A DNA stretch of 64,000 bases from Silvimonas soli (lineage in GTDB: Bacteria > Pseudomonadota > Gammaproteobacteria > Burkholderiales > Chitinibacteraceae), in contig NZ_CP106736.1 of assembly GCF_030035605.1 (NCBI RefSeq), positions 1,612,001 to 1,676,000 of the forward strand, given 5' to 3'. The notes below the pieces were generated by a model. That model did no database searches. It worked only from the letters and a program-made list of their open reading frames with translations, and had not been told where the DNA came from. The translations under genes and the position numbers were made by a program. Below are positions 55,035 through 64,000 of the stretch, in pieces. Position 1 is the first letter of the stretch. Every line of letters begins with the position of its first letter.

Positions 55035-56375
55035 TTAAATCACTTTGGCAAAGAGAGCCGTGAGCACCAAGGTAATCGCGACATAGACAAAGAAGCGAAC
55101 CTTGCGCTCAAACGTCGCATCGGTCGTGCGGCTTGGTACCGGCTTGTAGCTATCGAGCTTGGTATAGAACGGCATACCGGCAAAGAAGCCAAAGTAGATC
55201 ACCGACAGAATCCGCGAGACCAGCGTACGCACGTCTGTTGGCGGCAACGTACCCAGAATGCCCAGACCGATAAACGCCACCAGGAACAGCACCAGCGCAG
55301 TCTTGAATACCGGGCCGCGATAACGCACGGACTTGACCGGTGCACGATCCAGCCATGGCAACAGCGCAATCACGACAACCGCAGCGCCCATCGCCAGCAC
55401 GCCCCAGACTTGCGAACCAAGGAACGACGGCACCGCACGCAAAATGGCGTAGAACGGAGTGAAGTACCAAACCGGCGCAATGTGCGGAGGAGTCTTCAGC
55501 GGATCAGCCGGGATGAAGTTGTTGTCTTCAAGGAAGTAACCAAACATGTTCGGCTTGAAGAACACGATGGTCGAGAACACGATCAGGAAGACCACCACAC
55601 CCAGGATATCCTTGATGGTGTAGTGAGGATGCATCGGCACGCTGTCCAGCGGAATGCCAGTCTTCGGGTCTTTATTCTTCTTGATATCCACGCCATCCGG
55701 GTTGTTCGAACCGACTTCGTGCAGCGCGATCAAGTGAGCCACCACTAGCGCCAGCAGCACCAGCGGCACAGCAATCACATGCAGCGCAAAGAAGCGGTTC
55801 AGTGTCACGTCGGACACCACGAAGTCACCACGGATAAAGGTCGACAGGTCTGGTCCGATCAGCGGAATCGAAGAGAACAAGTTAACAATAACCTGCGCAC
55901 CCCAGAACGACATCTGACCCCATGGCAGCAGGTAGCCCAGGAACGCTTCGGCCATCAGCACCAGGAACACCAGCGAACCGAACACCCAAACCAGTTCACG
56001 TGGCTTCTGGAACGAACCGTAGATCAAGCCACGGAACATGTGCAGATAAACCACGACAAAGAACATCGAGGCGCCGGTGGAGTGCATGTAGCGGATGATC
56101 CATCCCCCCGCCACGTCACGCATGATGTATTCGACCGAATTGAACGCCACCGAGATGTTGGTGCCCGGAATGAGCGAGCCATCCGGCTTGTAGTTCATGG
56201 TCAAAAAGATACCGGTAACAATCTGGATTACCAGCACCAACAGTGCCAATGAACCAAAGAAGTACCAGAAGTTGAAGTTCTTGGGCGCGTAATACTCGGA
56301 CATCTGCGACTTCCATGTGGAAGTCAGCGGAAACCGGTCATCAACCCAGTTGAGGATTTCTTGTGCTTTGCTCAT
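55035..56375 (-). CDS. petB: Cytochrome b of the bc1 complex
   Basis: A 446-residue membrane protein with eight or more helices. WIIRYMHSTGASMFFVVVYLHMFRGLIYG and the second heme-ligand helix (RFFALHVIAVPLVLLALVVAHLIALHEVGS) are visible. Quinol-oxidation-site PADPLKTPPHIAPVWYF (a PEWY-like motif in this group) follows. The C-terminal extension gives two extra helices. It forms the catalytic core with petA and petC. Confidence 0.97.
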   Translation of the reverse strand: MSKAQEILNWVDDRFPLTSTWKSQMSEYYAPKNFNFWYFFGSLALLVLVIQIVTGIFLTMNYKPDGSLIPGTNISVAFNSVEYIMRDVAGGWIIRYMHSTGASMFFVVVYLHMFRGLIYGSFQKPRELVWVFGSLVFLVLMAEAFLGYLLPWGQMSFWGAQVIVNLFSSIPLIGPDLSTFIRGDFVVSDVTLNRFFALHVIAVPLVLLALVVAHLIALHEVGSNNPDGVDIKKNKDPKTGIPLDSVPMHPHYTIKDILGVVVFLIVFSTIVFFKPNMFGYFLEDNNFIPADPLKTPPHIAPVWYFTPFYAILRAVPSFLGSQVWGVLAMGAAVVVIALLPWLDRAPVKSVRYRGPVFKTALVLFLVAFIGLGILGTLPPTDVRTLVSRILSVIYFGFFAGMPFYTKLDSYKPVPSRTTDATFERKVRFFVYVAITLVLTALFAKVI

Positions 56376-56398
56376 GTCTCAGCCTCTTTGGGAGCCGG

Positions 56399-56983
56399 TT
56401 ACTTGTCGTCGCCGATACGCAGCGTGGTATCGGTCAGGAACTTGTAGGGCGGAATAGGCAGGTTCAGTGGCGCCGGAACACCGGAGTACACGCGACCTGC
56501 GAGGTCGTATTTCGAGCCATGACAGGGGCAGTAGTAGCCGCCGAGCCAGTCCGGACCCAGATCCGCCGGAGCCAGCTCCGGGCGGAAGGTTGGCGAACAG
56601 CCCAAGTGCGTACAGACACCGGTGGCAACCCAGATTTCCGGCTTGAGCGAACGCCATTCGTTGTGCGCGAAATCCGGCTGATCGCTGGCGTCAGACTTGG
56701 GATCGTTGAGTTTGCCATCAAGCTTGGGCAGATTGTCGAGCATTTCCTTGGTGCGTTTAACCACCCACACCGGCTTGCCGCGATATTCGACGTTAATCTT
56801 CTGGCCCATCTCAAGCTTGCTGATGTCCACTTCTACCGGCGCGCCAGCGGCTTTCGCGCGCTCTGACGGCAGGAAGCTTGCGATAAACGGCGTCGCGATT
56901 CCCGCTACAGCTACCGCACCTGCGCCACTGGTGGCGAGAAGCAGAAACCGACGTTTGCTGTTATCAACGTGCTGGTCACTCAT
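56399..56983 (-). CDS. petA: Rieske iron-sulfur protein of the bc1 complex
   Basis: A 194-residue protein anchored by a twin-arginine-like N-terminal helix (SKRRFLLLATSGAGAVAVAG). The 2Fe-2S ligands are in CTHLGCSPTF and CPCHGSKYD. It takes electrons from quinol and hands them to cytochrome c1. petB follows after 23 bases. Upstream, 140 bases separate it from the lipoprotein gene. Confidence 0.97.
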   Translation of the reverse strand: MSDQHVDNSKRRFLLLATSGAGAVAVAGIATPFIASFLPSERAKAAGAPVEVDISKLEMGQKINVEYRGKPVWVVKRTKEMLDNLPKLDGKLNDPKSDASDQPDFAHNEWRSLKPEIWVATGVCTHLGCSPTFRPELAPADLGPDWLGGYYCPCHGSKYDLAGRVYSGVPAPLNLPIPPYKFLTDTTLRIGDDK

Positions 56984-57123
56984 AACCCGATCCCTGACAA
57001 ATTATGGAACAAGAAACAACGACCAAACCACGCTCGCGCGTGGTTCATGGGTGATGTTGCTCGTAAAACGCGTGAATTCTACCCGACGTGCGGCCGAACT
57101 AAAAGCCGCACGCGTACAAGGGA

Positions 57124-57633
57124 CTACCAGCCACCACTGCCAGCGTAACCGGCAAGCTCTTTACTGAGTTTGTCAGACACTACACCGGTGATTTCCGCTA
57201 CGCGTTCTTTGGCTGTTCCAGGATAGCTGACCTGAAACACTCTTGCCGAAAGATTCAGCCCGCCACTGGCGGGGCTCAACATATAGACCATCCGCGCCTC
57301 GGTAGGCTGTTTGGCAGTGGTCACAACCTCGGCAAACTCCACTCGCATGGCGCTGCGATTACGCACATTCATGCCTTTGCCGGTGCGAAATTTAACGATG
57401 TCATCGAGCACGGCTTGAGCAGTGCGGCCTGTAATACGCACGCTAGGCACCTGACCGGGAGCCGGCAATTTGGTCTGTGGCAATTGCGCCTCAGTCGGCG
57501 AACTGGCATTACCAACACCGGGACGACCGCCCGAAGACGATTCTGGCGGGGTAGCACATGCCGCCAGCAACACGCTGGCAACCAGCGCCAGCAGGCGCAG
57601 TGGGGAAAGTGATTTCATATTCACGCGATTCAT
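57124..57633 (-). CDS. Lipoprotein of unknown function
   Basis: A 169-residue protein with a lipoprotein signal (VASVLLAAC). A Ser/Gly/Pro-rich spacer precedes a ~110-residue domain (VPSVRITGRTAQAVLDDIVKF... VVSDKLSKEL). No family was identified. The start at 57633 overlaps the nif3 stop (ATGA); an ATG at 57618 is also possible. It is probably co-transcribed with nif3. Confidence 0.75.
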   Translation of the reverse strand: MNRVNMKSLSPLRLLALVASVLLAACATPPESSSGGRPGVGNASSPTEAQLPQTKLPAPGQVPSVRITGRTAQAVLDDIVKFRTGKGMNVRNRSAMRVEFAEVVTTAKQPTEARMVYMLSPASGGLNLSARVFQVSYPGTAKERVAEITGVVSDKLSKELAGYAGSGGW

Positions 57634-58382
57634 ACCGGGTTGGGAACTTCCAGGTGGATAACGTCAAGGCCGAAGTGAGCCGCAAGATGATCGCCCAGCG
57701 CCCGTACACCGCCTCTCTCGGTAGCATGATGACCAGCCGCCAGATAGGTCACACCGGATTCGGCCGCCAGATGTGTCACGAATTCAGCGCTTTCGCCGGA
57801 AACAAAACAATCGATATCCAGTGTGGCCGCTTCATGGAAAAACCCTTGGGCGCCACCGGTACACCAGCCGATGCGGCTGACTGTGCGATCGGCCGGGCCC
57901 AGCACCAAAGGTTCGCGTCCGGTTGCGGACATTAACCGGGCGGTCAGTTGTGCCACCGTAGCTGGGCTACTGAGTGTGCCAACGCAACCAAGTTCCTGAT
58001 CGCCAAAAAATTGGTCAGCCGTCGCACCCATTAATTTACCCAGCGTCGCGTTATTGCCGACTTCCGGGTGGGCGTCTAGCGGCAGATGGTAAGCAAAGAG
58101 GTTAAGATCTGCCCCAAGCAATGCGGCAATTCTGGCTTTCTTGGTCCGCACCACTGGCTGGGCTTCGCCTTTCCAGAAAAAACCATGATGCACCAGCAAA
58201 GCATCGGCCCCCGTTTCTATCGCCATTTCGATTGCAGCCAGGCTGGCGGTGACCGCTGTCGCCACCCGGGCGATACTTTCACGGCCCTCAACCTGCAGGC
58301 CGTTTGGGCAATAGTCGCGAAAGCGCGATACGGACAAATATTGTCCGATATACTTTTCCAGTACCTGTCTGTTTACCGGCAT
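57630..58382 (-). CDS. Nif3-like dinuclear metal centre protein (YbgI family)
   Basis: A 250-residue DUF34/Nif3 protein. The metal-binding motifs are VHHGFFWKG near residue 65, AYHLPLDAHPEVGNN and the C-terminal HHATERGG. Homologues form hexameric toroids. The biological role is not settled; GTP cyclohydrolase-like or metal-insertion functions have been proposed. It is divergent from the DegS-like gene with only 14 bases between start codons. Confidence 0.92.
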   Translation of the reverse strand: MPVNRQVLEKYIGQYLSVSRFRDYCPNGLQVEGRESIARVATAVTASLAAIEMAIETGADALLVHHGFFWKGEAQPVVRTKKARIAALLGADLNLFAYHLPLDAHPEVGNNATLGKLMGATADQFFGDQELGCVGTLSSPATVAQLTARLMSATGREPLVLGPADRTVSRIGWCTGGAQGFFHEAATLDIDCFVSGESAEFVTHLAAESGVTYLAAGHHATERGGVRALGDHLAAHFGLDVIHLEVPNPV

Positions 58383-58396
58383 TGATCCGGGTCCCT

Positions 58397-59563
58397 ATGA
58401 AAAAACTTTGGTTGATTTTCGCACAAACCACTACCGCCGGGCTTGCGATCTGGTTCCTTGCAACCTTGCTCTATCCGGAGTGGGTACCGAACAAGGCGAT
58501 CCGCGAAGTGGTCACGCTGCGCGAGAGCACGCATGCTTCCGGCCCGGCCAGCGCGGTTGCTTCCGCGCCCGTCAACCGTGCACCGCTTAGCTATAGCGCC
58601 GGTGCGCACCGGGCAATGCCAGCGGTGGTGAATATCTATACGTCCAAAGAAGTACGCTCACCGCGCCATCCGATGCTCAACGATCCGGCATTCCGCCGCT
58701 TCTTCGGCAACGACGATGCGCAGCGCACTTCCAGTCTGGGCTCCGGGGTGATCGTGTCCGACAAGGGCTACATCATCACCAACAATCACGTGGTGGAATC
58801 GGCCGACGAGATTGAAGTCGCACTGGCCGACGGTCGCACGGCCGAAGCTAAAGTGGTGGGCTCTGACCCCGATACCGACCTGGCTGTGATCAAGGTCGAT
58901 GAAGGCACCTTGCCGCCAATTGCCTTTGCCGATGGCGACAAGTTGCAAGTGGGCGACGTGGTATTGGCAATCGGCAACCCTTTTGGTGTGGGCCAGACCG
59001 TCACCATGGGCATTGTTTCCGCGCTGGGCCGCTCACAACTGGGCATCAATACCTTCGAGAACTTCATCCAGACCGACGCCCCGATCAACCCGGGTAATTC
59101 CGGCGGCGCGCTGGTGGATACTGAAGGCAATCTGGTTGGCATCAATGCCGCTATCTATTCACAGTCTGGCGGTTCGCTCGGCATCGGCTTTGCCATCCCG
59201 GCTTCCACCGTCAAGCAGGTCATGGAAGCCATTATCAAAGACGGCAAGGTGACTCGCGGCTGGCTGGGCGTAGAAGCGCAGGATGTCACGCCGGAACTGG
59301 CGGCGTCGTTCAAGCTGAAACAAGCCCACGGCGCGCTGATTGCCGGTGTGGTGCGCGGTAGCCCGGCGGATAAATCCGGCATCAAGCCGGGCGACATCCT
59401 GTTGTCGGTCGCGGGCAAAAATATCGACGACTCATCGGCCATGCTCAATCAGGTGGCGGCACTCAAGCCTGATGAAATCGCCGCCATGCATTTGTTCCGC
59501 AACGGCCAGGACATCACCTTGAATGTGAAAATCGGACGTCGTCCGAAAATTGCCCAACGCTAA
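58397..59563 (+). CDS. degS: DegS/AlgW-like S1C serine protease with one PDZ domain
   Basis: A 388-residue protein with an N-terminal membrane anchor (~residues 4-25) and a trypsin-like domain. The catalytic triad is His131 (NNHVVES), Asp161 (DTDLAVIK) and Ser235 (GNSGGAL). One PDZ domain (~280-375, GVVRGSPADKSGIKPGD) follows. Architecture matches DegS or AlgW, which cut RseA-type anti-sigma factors, more than two-PDZ DegP. No rseA or rpoE lies in the window. Confidence 0.9.
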   Translation: MKKLWLIFAQTTTAGLAIWFLATLLYPEWVPNKAIREVVTLRESTHASGPASAVASAPVNRAPLSYSAGAHRAMPAVVNIYTSKEVRSPRHPMLNDPAFRRFFGNDDAQRTSSLGSGVIVSDKGYIITNNHVVESADEIEVALADGRTAEAKVVGSDPDTDLAVIKVDEGTLPPIAFADGDKLQVGDVVLAIGNPFGVGQTVTMGIVSALGRSQLGINTFENFIQTDAPINPGNSGGALVDTEGNLVGINAAIYSQSGGSLGIGFAIPASTVKQVMEAIIKDGKVTRGWLGVEAQDVTPELAASFKLKQAHGALIAGVVRGSPADKSGIKPGDILLSVAGKNIDDSSAMLNQVAALKPDEIAAMHLFRNGQDITLNVKIGRRPKIAQR

Positions 59564-59599
59564 AGCATCGCCATCGTGAGCCAGCCTGGCTCGGCCGAT

Positions 59600-59633
59600 A
59601 AAAAACCGCCCAGTCGCTTAGGGCGGTTTTTTT
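59600..59633. terminator. Bidirectional terminator between degS and the antiporter gene
   Basis: AAAAACCGCCC (59601-59611) pairs with GGGCGGTTTTT (59621-59631) around a 9-base loop, with long A and T flanks. It serves both convergent genes. Confidence 0.9.
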
Positions 59634-59694
59634 ATATCGCGGCAAAGCCGACTAGAACGGGGAGGCAACACCATCGCAGTAACGCTCGCTCAAG

Positions 59695-61659
59695 CTAACC
59701 GCCGCTCAACAACAGCATTTCCGCTGCCGAGAGATTTTCCGGCTCGCCCAGCAGCACCAGCACGTCGCCCTCCAGCAATTCGAAATCGGCCTCAGGCAAG
59801 ACTGGCGGCATATTGGTTCGGCGCAGGGCTTTCACATCGATATGCATCGCTTCCAACCCCAACTCACCCAGATGGCGCCCGATTGCCGCCGAACCTTTGA
59901 TCAAGTGCACACTGTGCAGGCGCGGCTGGGAGCGGTCGCTTCCCTCCACGTCATCGGTCGCGCTGCGAAAGAAGCCACGGAACATCTGATAGCGCGCTTC
60001 CCGGACTTCCCGAATGCGCTTGAGCACCCGATTGAGCGGCGTGCCTAGCAGCATCAGCGTGTGCGATGCCAGCATCAGGCTGCCTTCCAGGATTTCGGCC
60101 ACCACCTCGGCGGCACCGGCGGCTTTGAGTTTGTCTATATCCGAATCGTCGTAGGTGCGCACGATCACCGGCAAATCCGGCCGCAATTGCTTGGCCAGTT
60201 CCAGAATCTGTAACGCGGAATGGGTATCGGCATAGGTCACCACCAAGGCGCGCGCGCGCATCAGCCCGGCGGCCAGCAAGACCTCGCGCTTGGCGGCATC
60301 ACCATACACCACCGATTCACCCGCTGCGCCAGCTTCACGCACCACTTCCGGGTCCAGATCAAGCGCAAAGAACGGGATGTTTTCTTGCGACAACAACCGC
60401 GCCAGTGATTGCCCGCTGCGCCCATAGCCACACAACACCACATGCCCCTGCGCGCCCATCGACCGCACCGCAATCTGATGCAGGTTGGCCGCCATATTCA
60501 TCCACTCGGAACTGGCCAGGCGCAGCACGAGCTTGTCGCTGTGCTGAACAATAAACGGCGTAGCCAGCATCGATAACACCACGCCAGCAATGGTTGCTTG
60601 ATGCAGTTCGCTGGAGATCAGCCCCGAACTGGCCGCCAACGCCAGCAACACGAAGGCAAATTCGCCGCCCTGCCCCAAGGTAAAACCGGTCCGCCAACTT
60701 GGCCCTGGCGACGAGCCAAACAAGCGCGCCAACCCGGCAATCAACAGCATCTTGCCCGGCCCCATCAACGCCAGCACCACTAACACCAGCCACCACTGCC
60801 GCAGCAAGGTGCCGAAATCCAGATTCATGCCGACCGTGACAAAAAACAGCCCCAACAGCAAATCACGGAACGGCCGGATATCGTCTTCCACCTGATAGCG
60901 ATATTGCGTTTCGGCAATCAACATCCCGGCCAGAAAAGCGCCCAGCGCCATCGACAAACCGGCCAGATCGGTCAGCCAGGCAATACCCAGCGTGATGAAC
61001 AACAGGTTGATCATGAACAGTTCACTGGAATGCTGCCGCGCCACCAGGTTGAACCAAGGGCGCATCAACTTCTGTCCCAAGTACAACAACAAAAACAACA
61101 CCACCACAATCTTCAGCGCGGCGAAACCCAGCGCGTAGAACATCTCTCCGGCCGGGCGACTCAGGGCCGGGATCATGATCAGCAGAGGCACCACCGCCAG
61201 ATCCTGAAACAACAGCACGCCAATGGCGTTCTGGCCATGTGGCGCGTTCAGTTCATTGCGCTCAGCCAGCAGCTTGGAGACCATCGCAGTGGACGACATC
61301 GCCAATGCGCCACCCAGTGCCAAGCCGGTCTTCCAGTCGCCGCCGCCTATCAACGTCACCGCGCAAACCAGCAGCGCCGTAGCCACTACCTGACTGGCAC
61401 CCAGCCCGAATACCACCCGCCGCATCGCCATCAGACGGGCCAGATTGAATTCCAGACCAAGGGTAAACATCAGGAATACCACACCGAATTCGGCCAGGTG
61501 TTCGGCGCCGGTGGAGCTGTCAATAAAGCCCAAGGCATGCGGGCCAATAAGCATGCCCACAACCAGATAACCCAGCATGGCCGGGAGTTTCAGGCTGCGG
61601 CAGGCCACCACGGTCAGCACGGCTGCGGCGAGCAAAAGAAGCAGGGAAGTGAGGTGAAT
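59695..61659 (-). CDS. Kef-type cation/proton antiporter with TrkA-N domain (CPA2 family)
   Basis: About 654 residues. Twelve or so membrane helices (~1-385) include LGYLVVGMLIGPHALGF and LLFQDLAVVPLL. A TrkA-N nucleotide-binding domain (~410-540, VVLCGYGRSGQSLARLL) and a TrkA-C domain (~575-650) follow. It likely exports K+ or Na+ in exchange for H+. No ATG or GTG starts the frame: the first standard start is TTG at 61635, inside the first helix. ATT at 61659 gives MHLTSLLLLLAAAVLTVV, like homologues, and GAGAA lies just upstream. Confidence 0.85.
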   Translation of the reverse strand: MHLTSLLLLLAAAVLTVVACRSLKLPAMLGYLVVGMLIGPHALGFIDSSTGAEHLAEFGVVFLMFTLGLEFNLARLMAMRRVVFGLGASQVVATALLVCAVTLIGGGDWKTGLALGGALAMSSTAMVSKLLAERNELNAPHGQNAIGVLLFQDLAVVPLLIMIPALSRPAGEMFYALGFAALKIVVVLFLLLYLGQKLMRPWFNLVARQHSSELFMINLLFITLGIAWLTDLAGLSMALGAFLAGMLIAETQYRYQVEDDIRPFRDLLLGLFFVTVGMNLDFGTLLRQWWLVLVVLALMGPGKMLLIAGLARLFGSSPGPSWRTGFTLGQGGEFAFVLLALAASSGLISSELHQATIAGVVLSMLATPFIVQHSDKLVLRLASSEWMNMAANLHQIAVRSMGAQGHVVLCGYGRSGQSLARLLSQENIPFFALDLDPEVVREAGAAGESVVYGDAAKREVLLAAGLMRARALVVTYADTHSALQILELAKQLRPDLPVIVRTYDDSDIDKLKAAGAAEVVAEILEGSLMLASHTLMLLGTPLNRVLKRIREVREARYQMFRGFFRSATDDVEGSDRSQPRLHSVHLIKGSAAIGRHLGELGLEAMHIDVKALRRTNMPPVLPEADFELLEGDVLVLLGEPENLSAAEMLLLSGG

Positions 61660-61777
61660 GGCGATTCTCGATGTCGATAATTGTGGGCTTTAGTATAGTG
61701 AAACAGCATACCGGCGAGCCTGCCATGTAACAACGTCGCTAGCAGATTCCATGCCCGGTCTTTTATACTTGATCGCC

Positions 61778-62755
61778 ATGAGCCCCAAAGACACCTCCCG
61801 TTTTCTCGCCCGCGCCCGCCATGTGCTGGCGATTGAAGCCGCCGCCATCGAGCATATCTCGCAACGGCTGGACGAACGTTTCAGCCAGACCTGTGAACTG
61901 ATGCTGGCCTGCAAAGGTCGCGTCGTCGTCACCGGCATGGGCAAATCCGGCCATATTGCGCGCAAGATTGTCGCCACCATGTCCAGTACCGGCACGCCCG
62001 CGCTGTTCTTGCATCCGGCAGAAGCCGCGCATGGCGATCTGGGCATGATTACGCCCCAGGACGTGGTGCTGGCACTGTCGTACTCCGGCGAATCAGACGA
62101 GTTGCTGACCATTTTGCCCAGTCTGAAGCGCTTGGGCGTGCCGCTGATTGCCATGACCGGTAACGGCAAATCCACCCTCGCCCGCGAAGCGCATATCTGG
62201 CTGGATTCGGCCGTGGAACAAGAGGCCTGCCCGCTAAATCTCGCCCCCACCGCCAGCACTACAGTGGCTTTGGCGCTGGGCGATGCTTTGGCTGTTGCCA
62301 TGCTGGAAGAGCGCGATTTTGGTGCAGAAGACTTCGCCCACTCCCATCCGGGTGGCAGCCTTGGGCGACGCTTGCTGATTCGCGTGAGCGACGTCATGCG
62401 CCACGGCGACGACTTGCCCATCGTGCAGGAAGACACGCCATTACGCGATGCACTGATGGAAATCAGCCGCAAAGGCCTGGGCATGACCGCAGTCATGAAT
62501 CCGCAGAACCAGTTGGTAGGGATTTTCACCGACGGTGATCTGCGTCGCGCGCTGGACCGTGGCGTGGACGTACATCACACGCGAGTACTTGAAGTGATGA
62601 CGCCCAACCCCATCACCATAGAAGCGGGTAAATTGGCCGCACAGGCGGTATTGATCATGGAAGAGCGCCGCATTGGCGCTTTGCTGGTCACCGATAGCGG
62701 CAAGCTCGCTGGCGCTTTGAATATGCACGATCTGCTGCGCGCACGCGTAGTCTGA
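61778..62755 (+). CDS. kdsD: D-arabinose-5-phosphate isomerase KdsD
   Basis: A 325-residue enzyme that makes arabinose 5-phosphate for Kdo, an LPS core sugar. The SIS domain (~30-175) has VVVTGMGKSGHIARKI and SYSGESDEL. Two CBS domains (~195-320) include MTAVMNPQNQLVGIFTDGDLRRAL. The ATG at 61778 is chosen from family length; 61751 is also in frame. kdsC follows after 22 bases. Confidence 0.94.
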   Translation: MSPKDTSRFLARARHVLAIEAAAIEHISQRLDERFSQTCELMLACKGRVVVTGMGKSGHIARKIVATMSSTGTPALFLHPAEAAHGDLGMITPQDVVLALSYSGESDELLTILPSLKRLGVPLIAMTGNGKSTLAREAHIWLDSAVEQEACPLNLAPTASTTVALALGDALAVAMLEERDFGAEDFAHSHPGGSLGRRLLIRVSDVMRHGDDLPIVQEDTPLRDALMEISRKGLGMTAVMNPQNQLVGIFTDGDLRRALDRGVDVHHTRVLEVMTPNPITIEAGKLAAQAVLIMEERRIGALLVTDSGKLAGALNMHDLLRARVV

Positions 62756-62777
62756 CTGGCACCGAACAGGGAACACC

Positions 62778-63296
62778 ATGAACCACCAAGCAGCAAAAGC
62801 CGTACGCCTGATGATCTTTGACGTCGATGGTGTCATGACCGATGGCAGTCTGTTTTACAACGACGCCGGTGAAGAACTCAAAGCATTCAACTCGCTCGAT
62901 GGCCACGGCATTCGCATGCTGCAAGACAGCGGCGTCAAGGTGGCAATCATTACCGGGCGCAAATCGCAACTGGTGGCCCATCGCGCGCGCAATCTGAATA
63001 TTGAACTGCTGTACCAGGGTGCGAATGACAAGCTGGAAACGTTTGGCGAACTGCTGGCAGCCACCGGCCTGACCGCCGAACAATGCGGCTATATGGGCGA
63101 TGACGTCATTGACTTGCCGGTGATGCGCCGAGTGGCGTTTGCCATTGCCGTGCCAGACGCGCCGGAAATCGTGCGCGACAACGCTCACTACATCACCAGC
63201 AAACACGGCGGTCACGGCGCAGTGCGTGAAGCCTGTGAATCCATCATGCGTGCACAAGAAACGCTGGATGGTATCCTCGCGTACTATTTGCGCTAA
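62778..63296 (+). CDS. kdsC: Kdo-8-phosphate phosphatase KdsC
   Basis: A 172-residue capless HAD phosphatase. The nucleophile motif is IFDVDGVMTDG; motif II is IITGRKSQLV; motif III/IV is GYMGDDVIDLPVM. It removes phosphate from Kdo-8-phosphate. lptC follows after nine bases. Confidence 0.96.
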   Translation: MNHQAAKAVRLMIFDVDGVMTDGSLFYNDAGEELKAFNSLDGHGIRMLQDSGVKVAIITGRKSQLVAHRARNLNIELLYQGANDKLETFGELLAATGLTAEQCGYMGDDVIDLPVMRRVAFAIAVPDAPEIVRDNAHYITSKHGGHGAVREACESIMRAQETLDGILAYYLR

Positions 63297-63305
63297 GGAC
63301 GGCCA

Positions 63306-63887
63306 GTGAATTCTTTGTCTTCGCGACTCTTGCCGTTGGTGTTGATTGTGTTCCTGGCGCTGCTGGTGTGGGGACTGAACTCTGCCGCAACCTTGCCGGC
63401 ACTGGACAACCAACGGCTGGTGGATGAGCCGAATTTGATAGCCAACAACACCCATACCGTGCGCTTTGACGAACTGGGTCGGCCGTTCGAGCGACTGGAC
63501 GCCGACAAAGTCAGCCATTACGAAGAAAACGACAGCGCCTGGTTCGACAATCCGCACCTTGTGTCTACTGCACCGGGCAAACCGCGGGTCGACCTCGTTA
63601 CCACGCGCGCGCAATCGATCAACAAAGGCGAAAAATTGTGGATGCCCGAACCCACCACGATGACGCGCCAGCCAGATGCACAGCACGCGCAAATGGTCAT
63701 TCACGGTCGGGAAATCTGGTATCAACCCAAACCCGGTGACGCCTGGTCGGAAGCCCCGGTCGATGCCGACATGGGTGCCTACCACGCCAAGGGTGTTGGC
63801 TTTCAAGCCGACCTTGCTGGCCAGACCCTTTTAGTTAAATCCAGAGTGAGCACCACTTATGTCCCTGCGCAACGCAGCAGTAAATAG
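63306..63887 (+). CDS. lptC: LPS transport protein LptC
   Basis: A 193-residue bitopic protein. One N-terminal helix (~residues 7-27) leads to a periplasmic beta-jellyroll containing FDELGRPFERLDADKVSHYEENDSAWFDNPHLV. It links the LptBFG transporter to LptA. The start is GTG at 63306 with an AAGGA site. The end overlaps lptA by 29 bases. Confidence 0.92.
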   Translation: MNSLSSRLLPLVLIVFLALLVWGLNSAATLPALDNQRLVDEPNLIANNTHTVRFDELGRPFERLDADKVSHYEENDSAWFDNPHLVSTAPGKPRVDLVTTRAQSINKGEKLWMPEPTTMTRQPDAQHAQMVIHGREIWYQPKPGDAWSEAPVDADMGAYHAKGVGFQADLAGQTLLVKSRVSTTYVPAQRSSK

Positions 63888-64000
63888 CGTCCTGACAATC
63901 AGCCTGGCGCTGGGGGCAACTGCCGCCCTGGCCTCAACGGCTGATCGTGAAAAGCCGATGAAAATTGAAGCTGATTCGGCCACTTACGACCAGAAAGCCA
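63859..64000 (+). CDS. lptA: LPS transport protein LptA (N-terminal fragment, cut by window end)
   Basis: The first ~47 residues only. The ATG at 63859 starts a signal peptide (SVLTISLALGATAALA), followed by REKPMKIEADSATYDQKA, which matches the first strands of LptA. LptA bridges the periplasm between LptC and LptD (encoded at 10.4 kb). The start lies inside lptC in another frame, so translation is coupled. Confidence 0.9.
   Translation, partial: MSLRNAAVNSVLTISLALGATAALASTADREKPMKIEADSATYDQKA

Overview
The window looks like a chromosomal segment of a betaproteobacterium, most likely of the order Neisseriales and possibly close to chitin-degrading genera such as Chitinibacter or Silvimonas. 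This is inferred from gene order and protein character: petABC followed by sspA-sspB, divergent nif3/degS, kdsD-kdsC-lptC-lptA, lptD-surA-pdxA-rsmA, a class I PHA synthase and a large modular GH18 chitinase. GC content appears moderate to high by eye. No rRNA, tRNA, CRISPR array, insertion sequence or prophage was recognised. Almost every gene belongs to a known family, so this is mostly core chromosome. The unexplained material is in intergenic DNA and a few small exported proteins.

Layout. 0-10.3 kb is mostly minus strand: a cut-off FlgT-like exported protein, trmB, thiS-thiG-acetyltransferase, a TonB-like protein, transketolase, PHA synthase and the murU/amgK peptidoglycan-recycling pair. 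10.3-15.8 kb is the plus-strand lptD-surA-pdxA-rsmA cluster (outer-membrane biogenesis, PLP synthesis, ribosome maturation). 15.9-20.1 kb is a polar amino-acid ABC importer with an extra ATPase. 20.2-23.9 kb is a Cpx-like envelope-stress module: a Spy/CpxP-like protein and a Tyr/Pro-rich exported protein diverge from a response regulator and histidine kinase. After a dGTPase comes a polyamine ABC importer, potABC plus two periplasmic binding proteins (25.6-31.0 kb).

31-39.5 kb holds a VanZ-like protein, a thioesterase, the lipoate block dat-ybeD-lipB-lipA on the minus strand, phoB-phoR and transaldolase. 39.5-44.7 kb is the most accessory-looking part: an unknown cysteine-containing exported protein, a cluster of three palindromes, the 908-residue chitinase with Pro-Thr linkers, a QueD-like enzyme and an NTF2-like protein. 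44.7-52.2 kb has hda-perM (minus), then purM-purN, two adjacent DUF3108 proteins and an RsmB/NOP-type RNA methyltransferase. 52.2-52.9 kb is an unusually AT-rich gap beside a 70-residue orphan protein. 52.9-59.6 kb carries sspA/sspB, the cytochrome bc1 operon, a lipoprotein, nif3 and a DegS-like protease. The end holds a Kef-type antiporter and the Kdo/Lpt genes, with lptA cut by the window edge.

Together the genes lean towards the cell envelope: LPS assembly and transport (lptD, lptC, lptA, kdsD, kdsC), outer-membrane protein folding and quality control (surA, degS, Cpx-like pair, Spy-like chaperone) and peptidoglycan recycling. The rest is nutrient uptake (glutamate-type, polyamine, phosphate control, chitin) and central carbon metabolism (tkt, tal, PHA). 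I did not find a clearly new multi-gene system. The best leads are the palindrome cluster at 40.05-40.13 kb, the long nested inverted repeat between potA and potB, the one-turn direct repeat upstream of the Spy-like gene, and the diverged polyamine-binding protein pair.
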